Below, piece by piece: positions 55,401-64,000 of a stretch of DNA of 64,000 nucleotides (position 1 is the first letter of the stretch; the number at the start of each line of letters is the position of its first letter). The DNA lies in contig JACTVC010000016.1 of NCBI GenBank assembly GCA_018417955.1, positions 1,178,001-1,242,000 on the forward strand. Direction: 5' to 3'. Under the pieces are notes generated by a model, which was not told the origin of the DNA, searched no databases, and saw nothing but the letters and a program-made list of their open reading frames with translations. Made by a program: the position numbers and the translations under genes. The stretch comes from Laccaria trichodermophora (Eukaryota; Basidiomycota; Agaricomycetes; Agaricales; Hydnangiaceae).

Positions 55401-55947
55401 GAGGGGCCGTAAAATTCAAAAGGTTGAGTCCTTCATGGACAATGCGGTTCACAGCCTCGAAATCAAGGATGACGACGACCTTCACGGGGATCATTACACC
55501 AAGACACCCATCGCCAAACGCGACAGACAGAGTACTGTCGAGATCACTGACGATGACACACCCAAACCTGCGCGGTCACCTCCTTCACGAGCATCATCTG
55601 CCGTCTCGGCGGCATCCGAGTCCTCTTCGACGAAGCCTTTGGAATGGGCTCGACGGCGAAGGCAGGAAAAGCAAGCCAAGGATCGGTAAGTGATCTTCCT
55701 GACCACCTTGCTCCGCACTTCCTGAGCATGGAAGGGCCCAACGCGGACATGGATAACACCATCTTACTTTGTCTGTAGGCCTCTGCGTAAAACAAATTTG
55801 GAGTCTCCTTGGGTTCGTAGCATGCTTGATGCCACGCGGGGCTCGGACGAAAGCTCCACAAGCACTCGGCTCCCAACACCTCTGGGTCAGCGGGGGTTCG
55901 ATTGGTTGTTGAACGATAGCTCCCAGTCATCATTAGGTAGTTGGTGA
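52452..55947 (+). CDS. RTC4-like domain nuclear protein
   Basis: The first in-frame ATG (MENLESELEANEETLQ) starts a ~430-residue disordered, Ser/Pro/Lys-rich region with probable nuclear signals (SPKKKPRK, NKRRKDD). Introns at about 53,742-53,789, 53,831-53,878, 54,361-54,417 and 55,687-55,778 link five or more exons, about 1,080 residues. The RTC4-like domain spans roughly 53,880-54,580: LCPYCDTPLP, CQRHRFESQILPKAEQKGWP, KTIDWAKVGGRVEAMRDSL, GYYGELGSVIIHQTLYNLF, ISPLTSNEFIQRILVPEVAV and RLIKED. In yeast Rtc4 affects telomere capping, with no known biochemistry. The C-terminal half is acidic and basic by turns (EEEDEHEKEQEDQKQQEEE). Confidence 0.82.
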
Positions 55948-56254
55948 ATGACGGCTAGGGACAGCAGGAAGCAGATAATGTAAATGTGAACTTGGGCATA
56001 ATCATAGATTATTCGAAATGCTCTGATACAATAAATTCTGCCATAATACTCTGCCTGATAATTAGGTAAGAGAGGCGATGCACTACGTAGTATTAGTAAG
56101 TAGTCACTAGTCACAGGCGGGTAAACAACAGGTACTTCGAAGTTATATTACTAGGTGAATCTATAGACTATATATAGCGCGCAAATATTGAGTTTGCTAC
56201 TCGTTCAGCTAATCTTACACATAGGTATCATATTCAACCACTAAGCAACGAAGT
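55948..56254. other. convergent intergenic region
   Basis: An AT-rich gap between the stop of the RTC4-like gene and the stop of the minus-strand SnoaL-like gene. No other feature is seen. Confidence 0.45.
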
Positions 56255-56823
56255 TCACTTGCTGAGTTTCAAAGCCTGGGACCACTCCTCGTGGGTTTTG
56301 GTGTCTCCAAACTCCTCGATCTGCTTGATCTTCAAGTTTCCCTCTTCGTCAGATGTAAACTCTACGATCCAAATTGCCTCCAACTCTGTGCTCAGCCCAG
56401 GATGGCCTTTCGCACTGGTGCTGGTCTAGTAGGCACGCGACATTAAGTACTGTATGCGAGGTTGACATGAATGAGTGGGGCACGCACATGCGCAACGAGC
56501 TTCCCTGGAGTTTCCACGATAGAAAGGAAGATAGTCTGCAAGAGAATTTAGCCTGATTATTTAAGGATCGAGTGGCGAACGGCATAAATCAGTTTACTTA
56601 CCTCAAACTGGACGGGGGCGGCGAATAATCCCTTTGTCTGTTCAAGATGCTCATCTTTGCTCAGTGGTTGTTTTCCGAGCGTTCGTGGGTGGAAGATGCG
56701 GCGAAAGTCCTTGTGGAAAGGTTTCCCGAAGCGGTTCACGTCCTTTCCCTTGAACCCCTCTCTGCATTCGTAGAGGAGTTTTACCTGAGGAGAGGTGGAG
56801 TTTTCTACCAGAACATCGGACAT
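56255..56823 (-). CDS. SnoaL / NTF2-like fold protein
   Basis: The ATG at 56823 starts MSDVLVENSTSPQVKLLYEC. The first exon contains REGFKGKDVNRFGKPFHKDF and RRIFHPRTLGK. Two introns, one ending TTGCAG at about 56,534 and one from GTGCGT to CTAG (about 56,488-56,427), lead to TIFLSIVETPGKLVAH, then EAIWIVEFTSDEEGNLKIKQ and IEEFGDTKTHEEW, with the stop at 56,255. The pattern of a cone-shaped alpha+beta fold, with HKDFR early and DGSLKIKQLEEF-like strands late, matches the abundant fungal SnoaL-like family. The substrate is unknown. About 140 residues; likely cytosolic. Confidence 0.72.
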
Positions 56824-58780
56824 TTGAGTGAAGTGACGAGTCGAGATGGAGGGGATGGATCCCGGGGTTATATATCCACTCAAATGTTCCCTAAGTTGGA
56901 CATCAGATCAACATCAGATGACTCTTAGGGCGCCTCATATGTAGAGGACAGTACTGAGTAGACTCTAGGTCCTACACCTCATGACCTCGCCAATTGAATA
57001 CACCGCAAAGAACCTTTTGTAATCGTTGGTTCACGGCACATTCCAGAAATTCGATATGATATATATGGCATAGATTCCCTGGCAGAGCCTTTTGAGGCCC
57101 GAGTTCAGATAATCGATATGTCCCACCGTACGTCCGAAGCTGCTGGAAGGGTGCAAGGACTGTTGCGAGGATTTGAATGAGGTACACGAGAGTTACCAGC
57201 GGTGTGGCGACTCTCGAAATTTTAGTGAGCTCGATGAGAAGAGCATGGGATATTAATGACATTGAGTCATATTCTGAATTCCTAGATGCTGACTTGAAGT
57301 TCTATTAGTGCATTACTAGGGCGAACAGAAAGCAAACAGAAAGTTTTGTCGACGCGCTATCGCCTTCAAGTTAGGCTTGACTCGGTGTAACGGACGTGAC
57401 CTCCACCTACACACCCATTTGGGTCAGGGATCTCTCGGCTAACAGGCCGTGACAGCCGACGGTTATCAACCCAGTTACCCTGTGAATGTTCGTCGGATCA
57501 GGCCAAGATGTCCCTGCCCTGACATCCCACATCCAGCCTCGGAGTATGCCACTGATGTGTGTCTGTACCTCCTCAGGATATACTCAGTTGGATGTCCTGC
57601 TGGAGTACTGCCAGAATTTTAACCATTGCCTGATGGGACCTGTACTGATATATACATAGAATAGACATTATATGTTGATTGACAACAGTTTTATTTCACT
57701 TCAACAAAGAAAATAAATACAGAAAATATGGCCAGGTGAGCAAATGTGAAGATTCACAAGAAATATCTAAGTCCAAAATGCTTGCCCTAAATTAAATCAA
57801 GTCATGTGCTAAGTTGAACAAAATTCAACGTTCCAACTTCCCTTTCAACGTTGACGTGTTCCACCTGTTCCACTCACCAGCCTCATCTCTGGCTCTGGCA
57901 CCCAACCGAGCATGCCAACATGGTCCAACGGTGGGTCAAACTTATCCAACTCGACGTTCTTCACTAACGTCCTAACAGATTGGTTGTACTCGCTGTCGTG
58001 CCGCCTCCTTTTGAATGACAAGGTAAGCAAGCCCACCCCATTCATGAGCAATTCACCCTGTTCATGAGCAATCCCCTCTCACAAGCATATCCCCTAACCA
58101 TACTCCAATCTGATACCCATGACCACCATCACAACCTGAGCCCAACAACGTCATCAACATCCATCGCACCACCAACAATGGATGCGGTAAGTACAACCAG
58201 CCCTTGCCTATCATACCCATTGCTTAACAACCTCAGGTAGCCACCATGTGCTGAAATAGGATGGATGGTCACCCATGGGTCAGTTGCTGGTACGGTTTTT
58301 ATCCATAATTTAGTGATTGATACTGATTTTCTCTACAGTCATGATGGGGACTGAGTACGCGCTGAATGCAAAGAAGGTTTCCTCTGACTCTATCCTGTTC
58401 TCATGTTGTTGTATGCCATGTACCAGTAGCCAGTATATATAATATATCACCTTTTCTCAGTCTTCCAATGTTCCAATCAAGGATGCAATGAAAGAATGGC
58501 TGGTGCTCAAAAAAGTGCTACCATTTTGACATGTCCATAGATCTACAAAGCATATACCAAAGATATTTAGGAGACCTCCAAGCGTAGAGATACATAGGTT
58601 CTCTCACTGGGATATCCTCAGGACGTCGGTCGCCTGGCATATGATTGGATATGGGAATCCGAGAAGCCTCAGATATCATCAGTGATATCCCATCATATCT
58701 TACCCATATCTGGCAACACTCCATCACTGGATCAGTGCTGGTCATCTGGCCCAAATGGGCGTGTAGTCCTGTTTTCTTCA
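56824..58780. other. intergenic region, no gene supported
   Basis: AT-rich DNA with short frames only. A low-complexity pyrimidine run and a repeated CCCTGTTCATGAGCAAT (about 58,042-58,072) are seen. A tract around 57,650-57,720 (TATATACATAGAATAGACAT then TTTTATTTCACTTCAAC) resembles a retroelement end, but I find no partner copy. Confidence 0.35.
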
Positions 58781-60399
58781 CACCCCAAAAACCGTGTCAG
58801 GAATTGTTTATGTAATCTTCGGACTTTGAAATCCTTGTGCGTCAACAACGCGTCAACAACTGCATGCTCCCTCCTGGCTCCTTACGTGTTACAACCCTAC
58901 TATCCTCCATTCTTATCCAGATTTTAATATATTTGCTTCAAAACTTCAATTTCTATGGAAAACAACGTCAGAACCGTCAGAACCTATCAGAGAACACCCC
59001 TGGTTGAGGTGCTGGAAACTCCAGATTATATTGCACGTTTTCTGCCCCCTGCTTCGAATTCTCTCCTTCTTTCACACCCAGGTGAGCTTGGAGAACTATC
59101 ATCTACTATGCAGTTGTCGCCTCTTCTCAGCTCTCCTTTCAATGTTCGACAGTGAATGGTCTTCCTTCCACTGTTCATGTACAGAAGTAGATCAGGGAAT
59201 TTGTCGCCGTTCAGTCCATGAGCAGCAAACTGAACACTGAACTGCATATTTGGATGCTCGTTGGATCGCCTGATGAGGAGGAAGTCGCCTTCAAAGAAAC
59301 CCAGGCTTTTGCAAACAGACATTGTTGGGGCCCTGGGTTCTAGTATTGCACTGAGGCCAACAACAGATATTGTTGGAATAGTACAATCCAGCATTTGCCA
59401 GTACATTCTCGCACTTAATTAATTAGTAATATCAGACTATTAACTTAGTAATCCCGAGTATGTAGATAACACTAGAACATGGTAGATACATAGTAATTAG
59501 GTATATAAGGACTGTAGAATCTCATACATAATAGTAGTTCATCCTCTATTTCCAACAGATATCGACACCGGAAAGCATCCATAGAAGAAGGCTCCGATAG
59601 CTGTGAATGCTGGACGGAATGAAAATCCCCACGCATTGATCAGGTGGACTTCATCAACGCAAGTGAACAGGACATTACCGAAAAGTCGTACTCTTGGTTA
59701 TCTCTCTCCATTCCTTGTTGCGCAGATGCTCTGAATCCACACATATGACTTTCCACCTAACGTATTCCATGATCTCTTGCGCCAAACGAACCCCAGCCTT
59801 TCGTGCCTTGCTGAGGTTTTCGTGGCAATAAGAGAACACAAATAAGTTGAGTTTTGAAAGCTTGTTCACCTAGAAAGTTGTTAGTGACAGAAAGTGTACA
59901 AAGAAGGTAAACATACAATATTGCTTGCTAATCACTTTGTCGGTGTGACCATGATGCTAATTGGGCCATTGGCCTTGAATGGGTGGGCAGATTAGCAGGA
60001 TATGACTTGGGGTGTTGGTTGTACTCTAAAAGCACGAGACAGGGTATATAAAAGGCTGTCGATTTCCCATGAGAATGTCTTGTCCATCAAGGATAGCTGA
60101 AATGAGCTCGAGCTGAACTGTATGCAGCCTGTTCGTCCACTGTGGTATAATCTTCTTGACAATGGTGTTGATGGTTTCTAGCCCTACAGTGTCCTGCCAG
60201 TGTGGTTTAGCCATACTTTAGTGTTCATCAGGTGTTCGAAGTAATTCAGAAAGCCAAATAATCGATGTTCAGGATATATGAAGGTCAAAATCGCATCAGG
60301 GCTTGAAGGGAGCAGACCAATATCCAACACGACGAGGTCGGACTGTGATTTCAGAGTCCGAAGATTACATAAACATTTCCTGACACGGTTTTTGGGGTG
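58781..60399. mobile_element. 1.6 kb segment bounded by 53 bp inverted repeats
   Basis: The left arm CACCCCAAAAACCGTGTCAG continues to GGACTTTGAAATC (58,781-58,833). Its reverse complement lies at 60,347-60,399 and ends TTTTTGGGGTG, with about three differences. Similarity may extend a little beyond both ends. The segment encloses a RecQ-like helicase relic. No target duplication is clear. It could be a DNA element or two inverted copies of an older repeat. Confidence 0.6.
59026..60214 (-). pseudogene. RecQ-like DNA helicase relic
   Basis: Three frames in order on the minus strand match the Agaricomycete RecQ-like helicase family. First, IVKKIIPQWTNRLHTVQLEL with ISAILDGQDILMGN (the Q-motif region; the Walker A that should follow is gone). 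Second, FSYCHENLSKARKAG with ICVDSEHLRNKEWREIT. Third, GFFEGDFLLIRRSNEHPN, KFPDLLLYMNSGRKTI of the inter-domain part. Stops, frame changes and missing motor motifs show that it is dead. Confidence 0.65.
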
Positions 60400-61158
60400 C
60401 GACAAACAACAGACTTCATATGATCGTGAACCAAGGTACAACTTCACATCATATCGAAGCTGTCTAGGAGAGACTAACCTCCACCATCATTCTATCAGCT
60501 CAGCTCCATTCACCATTCATTTGTGCTCCTGCACTGTGAAGTGTTCACTCTGAACTTCTCACATAGCTGAAGCCAAGAGGGAAGGAGGAGGCAAGAATGG
60601 GTGGATCTGGGATCAACACCCATGAGTGAGCAATGAGCAGTTACAAGATACTCAGCTGGCCCAACATGATTATGCATACTGTAGGAAGTACAGTTATACA
60701 AAGCACTACATGTAGTGCAAGAGGATGGCAAGACTGCTGACAAGGTGGTGGTTCAAGACAAAAGATCAATTTATTATGTAAGATATCCAAATCTAGCTAT
60801 ATACCACTGTTTGACTATGGCCTCTGGGCATTCCCTTCCAATCCTATATCACAAAGCCCCCCAATGTCCAGAGGGCATGTAAGGAAAACAATGGTGGGGA
60901 AGAATAATAGAATAGAAATCCTCTTGCCCCCCAGAGTGAATATCAGGATAAAATGAGACCAAAAGGTAGCAAAGCAAAGAAGATGAATAAAAGAAAGAAA
61001 AAATTTGGCCCCAAATAATTTGCTATCTGGAAAGCTGGTCACTGTAAGCTCCCAGCTTAACCCAGAAATACCCATATGATCCTCCCATTCTCTCTTCAGT
61101 GATGTATAACCATGAGTACTGGGAAACCATGCAAGTGGATGGCTTCCAGGTCATCCAT
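60400..61158. other. intergenic repeat-like region
   Basis: No gene. CTTGCCCCCCAGAGTG at about 60,923 recurs as TTTGCCCCCCAGAGTGG at about 61,600, like a polypurine-tract word of a retroelement. Confidence 0.35.
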
Positions 61159-61385
61159 CCCAACTCCATTGCCTTTCCTCATCAAGATGGTGTAGCATGC
61201 TTCCATCATACTTGTGGTCTGGGTATAAGACATGTATAGTGTGATAGAGGCTTGCGCCTCTCCACTCAGATCGTTGATCCCAACTCAACTCCCTCTACCC
61301 ATCAAGATGATGTAGCTTGCTTCCATTGTGGTGTGTTGTCTGGACGTGGGGAGTGTGTAATGGGATAGAGGCTTGCGCCTCTCCT
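61159..61385. repeat. two direct repeats of about 105 bp
   Basis: CCAACTCCATTGCC...CATCAAGATGGTGTAGCATGCTTCCAT...GTGATAGAGGCTTGCGCCTCTCC is followed by CCAACTCAACTCCC...CATCAAGATGATGTAGCTTGCTTCCAT...GGGATAGAGGCTTGCGCCTCTCC. Each copy ends in the small palindrome GAGGCTTGCGCCTC. Confidence 0.7.
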
Positions 61386-61653
61386 CCCATCTTCCACCTA
61401 TACTCCCCTACAGCCCCCCACTTTTCCAGTGTGCGAATCTCAAGAATCAAGCCAGGGAGGATAGAGGCAAAGAGATCGTGCAGTGGAAAATTACAAGCCG
61501 TGATCCTAAGTTGGTGTCTGAGTGGGTAAAGGTGGTGCCATGTTGGGTAGGAATGATAAGAGGTCGAAGGAAAGGAGGGGAAAAAAATGTTGTCATAAAT
61601 TTTGCCCCCCAGAGTGGACACAGGCCATGCAACACACAAGCAGCAATCTGTAA

Positions 61654-62030
61654 GGTTACCATGATTGAAGAAGAGTCTGCCGCATAATGTGCGAGCAGCA
61701 ACTCCTCAACACTGATCTGCTGCAAAACATGTGAGCTGCAATCAGGAGCCAGAAGGTTACCATGATTGAAGAAGAGTCCGCCGCATAATGTGCGAGCAGC
61801 AACTCCTCAACACTGATCTGCTGTGTAACACGCAAGCAGCAATCAGTACTTCTGAGGGACCGAGAAGGTTACCATGATTGAAGAAGAGTCCGCCACATAA
61901 TGCGTGAGCTGCAACTCCTCCACACTGATCCGCCATGCAACACACGAGCAGCAATCAGCCTTCTGATGGAGCCAGAAGGTTACCATGACTGAAGAAGAGT
62001 CCGCCGCGTAATGCGCGAGCAGCAACTCTC
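61654..62030. repeat. tandem repeat, about 3.5 units of 101-112 bp
   Basis: GGTTACCATGATTGAAGAAG occurs at 61,654, 61,755 and 61,867, and with one change at 61,978. Between copies CATAATGTGCGAGCAGCAAC and ACACTGATC recur with variation. No coding role is apparent. Confidence 0.8.
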
Positions 62031-63308
62031 AACCAGTTGAGGTGTCTCCCCTGCCCATAAGAGTCCTCCAATCAAGTCTTAACACCCCAAATAGAGGGGA
62101 GATCCTGAGGTAGCCAAAAATGTGTTTGAGCATAGCATAATTATTTCTGGCCCGTTCCTGGAGATCAAATACCCGTTCGAAAGCTACGAACGACACCTTT
62201 CCAACGGTATAATTCGCGTATCGTGACGAGCCGTGGTCGTTGAGATAGAGAGGAAGTACCCAGAAACTACAGTTCTGGAGTAAATGCATGCTGCAGACCA
62301 GGCTTTTGTCCGTTATTGATGTGAATAGGTGCGTCGGAAAGGTACAATTCAGACGTTTAAAATGGGCTATAGAACGTCCGACGCGAGCAAGTTATGACAA
62401 TAGGAATGGGGAAATGGTTGTTGGAGAGATGACGCTGTAACGCAAGAACCGCTTGTCTGTTTGATGCGTATGAGGGCTTCCCAGAAGCGCATTGACCGTA
62501 GCTTCAAAACGAATTAAAGAACGAAAGAGGCGACCGAGATCTCGCCGAGAACGGACGAAATATGTTCATTTTGGCCATGCCAGGCTGAACTAGGCGAAGC
62601 GCAGCCAATACGTGACCGTTTGGCGAGTTCAAGGGGTCCAAAAAAAGGTGTGAATGAGGGCTTCCCAGCGCAAAAAAAAAGAGAGCAATCGGGGCGTCGG
62701 TTGGCAAGATATGAAGTGAATAAGTCCCATGTTGATGTCCCATCAAGTCATCAGCAAAACGACATCACCCTTACCTGACCTGACCTGACAATGTAAGGTC
62801 CACAAGGTCCACAAGGTTCGTCAGGATCCTGGTCACCTGGTATTGCATGGTAGTGCGATAAATATTGACCAGATTGCGATCAAGTTGGTGGGAGTCACCG
62901 ATCTGGTGGTAACATACCATCGGAGCAAAATATTGTGTCGCATGTATTGTACGTAAACTTGGGATTCAATATAAGGGTTGGGAGACTGTTATATGAATAC
63001 CATACAATGTAAGGCCGGATTGAATTGGTCAAGGAACTTATAGCTTTTTATCTCGACTCTCTCATATATTTCAAAGCCAGAAAAGCGAAGCAATTTATTT
63101 ACAAGTTCTACTTATACATGCAGTACAATCGACATGGTGATATGAGAGCAAACGAGCGAAGACAAGTCCAAGTTCAAGTCAGAGCAACAGAACGCAGTGA
63201 GGCAGAGAAATTCGGAGAAAGAAGCTGAGGGGAATAAATCACAACAATAGAAGAGCACGAGCAGAGAGAGATTTGAGGGAATACGAAAGTCCGAGGTGCT
63301 CACGATGT
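62031..63308. other. intergenic region, no gene supported
   Basis: GACCTGACCTGACA and AAGGTCCACAAGGTCCACAAGG micro-duplications are seen near 62,776-62,818. The longest frames are unspliced and unrecognised. The last 100 bp are probably the 3' UTR of the partial gene at the edge. Confidence 0.35.
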
Positions 63309-64000
63309 TCAATTCTTATTTCCTTTTGCGTGCGTCGAAAGCGGTCGGCGTTCCAGTTCTAAAAGTTTTCTTGCATGTGAGTGTTTGGGTGGTGGGGGCT
63401 GATCTTCTGTCGAGACATCCGTCAGCGGAGACGAGGGAGCCTGGGAGGTGTGCGATTGATTCTCTTGTGGGGATCTGCGATAAGTAAGAGCCGGCGGTGC
63501 CTCGAGTTGTACGCTGGGCAGCTGAGTAGATGTGACTGGCGTGCTTGCAAGTGTGCTTGAAGAATTCACAGTAATTTCCTCTTCTTCTTCTTCATCGTCC
63601 GAGTTGGGGAGTCGATGAATTCCGGAGACCAGTTTCGGCTGCGTGCGAGGCAGGGAAGTATAAAGGTCCTCTCCATCGATGAGCCCATCAGAACTTGGAC
63701 CAGGATGTTCACGAGTCGGGGTACTGATGTGAGCTTTTGCGAACACATTCCGCAGTTTGTGAGCCTCGAGGATAAGATGAATCGAACAATTAACATACCA
63801 TTTCTCCCATTCGCTTTGCGTGCTTCCATTTGCAAGAATAATCGATGAGTGCCAGAAAATCCCGACTCCTCTGTACGTTTCTTATCTTTCCTATCTGCAA
63901 AAACTTCCCTGAGGGATACAAAATGAGCATGAAACGAGAGACAGCATCTAAGACCTACTGATCCCACCAAGCCAGGGTGTCGGAAACCCTTGGTTCCCAA
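63309..64000 (-). CDS. C-terminal part of an unidentified protein, cut by the window edge
   Basis: Reading leftward from 64,000: EPRVSDTLAWWDQ, an intron (GTAGGT...CCTCAG), EVFADRKDKKRTEESG, FSGTHRLFLQMEARKANGRN, a second intron ending GCAAAAG, then HISTPTREHPGPSSDGLIDG. A disordered acidic and Pro/Ser-rich tail (LPNSDDEEEEEITVNSS, EDQPPPPKHSHARKLLELER) reaches the stop at 63,309. The N-terminus lies beyond the window, so the family cannot be named. Confidence 0.6.

Noticed and set aside
1..64000. STE3-type receptor, homeodomain mating genes, tRNA/rRNA genes, CRISPR arrays
   Set aside because: Looked for on both strands by motif and found none; CRISPR is not expected in a fungal genome.

Overview
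The window is nuclear DNA of a filamentous basidiomycete, most likely an Agaricomycete. Nearly every gene is split by many 45-60 bp GT...AG introns with CTNAC/CTGAC-like branch sites. Gene spacing is tight in the conserved blocks. Several proteins belong to families I know from mushroom genomes: EEQY/HYLECLEQY-type regulators, neprosin-domain protein, F-box proteins, farnesylated CaaX pheromone precursors and a RecQ-like helicase relic. All exon joins given here were made by eye.

Left part (1-15.1 kb): a small secreted protein, two lineage-specific proteins, a SET-domain methyltransferase whose frame appears broken twice, the complete catalytic subunit of DNA polymerase alpha, and two divergently transcribed, distantly related regulator-like proteins sharing a 1.4 kb promoter region.

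15.1-23.1 kb is a repeat-built accessory island and the most interesting part. It carries three copies of one 31-residue pheromone precursor ending in CVVA. Two are head-to-head and identical over 96 nt; the third has a stop just before the CaaX Cys. The copies sit inside duplicated modules that include the promoter, a 3' UTR intron and a captured piece of the neighbouring F-box gene. A 364 bp TA-flanked MITE has landed in a further partial module. No STE3-type pheromone receptor is visible in the window.

23.1-36 kb: a frame-broken cupin, two App1-type (DUF2183) phosphatidate phosphatase paralogues on the same strand flanking a secreted neprosin-domain protein, a Tpt1-like protein without the Arg-His signature, and a secreted protein.

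36.2-46.5 kb is conserved housekeeping: a HEATR5/Laa1 HEAT-repeat protein, the canonical tRNA 2'-phosphotransferase (convergent, 65 bp apart), and a dienelactone-hydrolase-family enzyme.

46.5-64 kb is mixed: a 0.5 kb MITE with ~80 bp inverted ends, a 114 bp coding-phase minisatellite, a small membrane protein, an RTC4-like-domain nuclear protein, a SnoaL/NTF2-like protein, then 6 kb of decayed repeats including a RecQ-helicase relic enclosed by 53 bp inverted repeats, and the 3' end of one more gene at the right edge.
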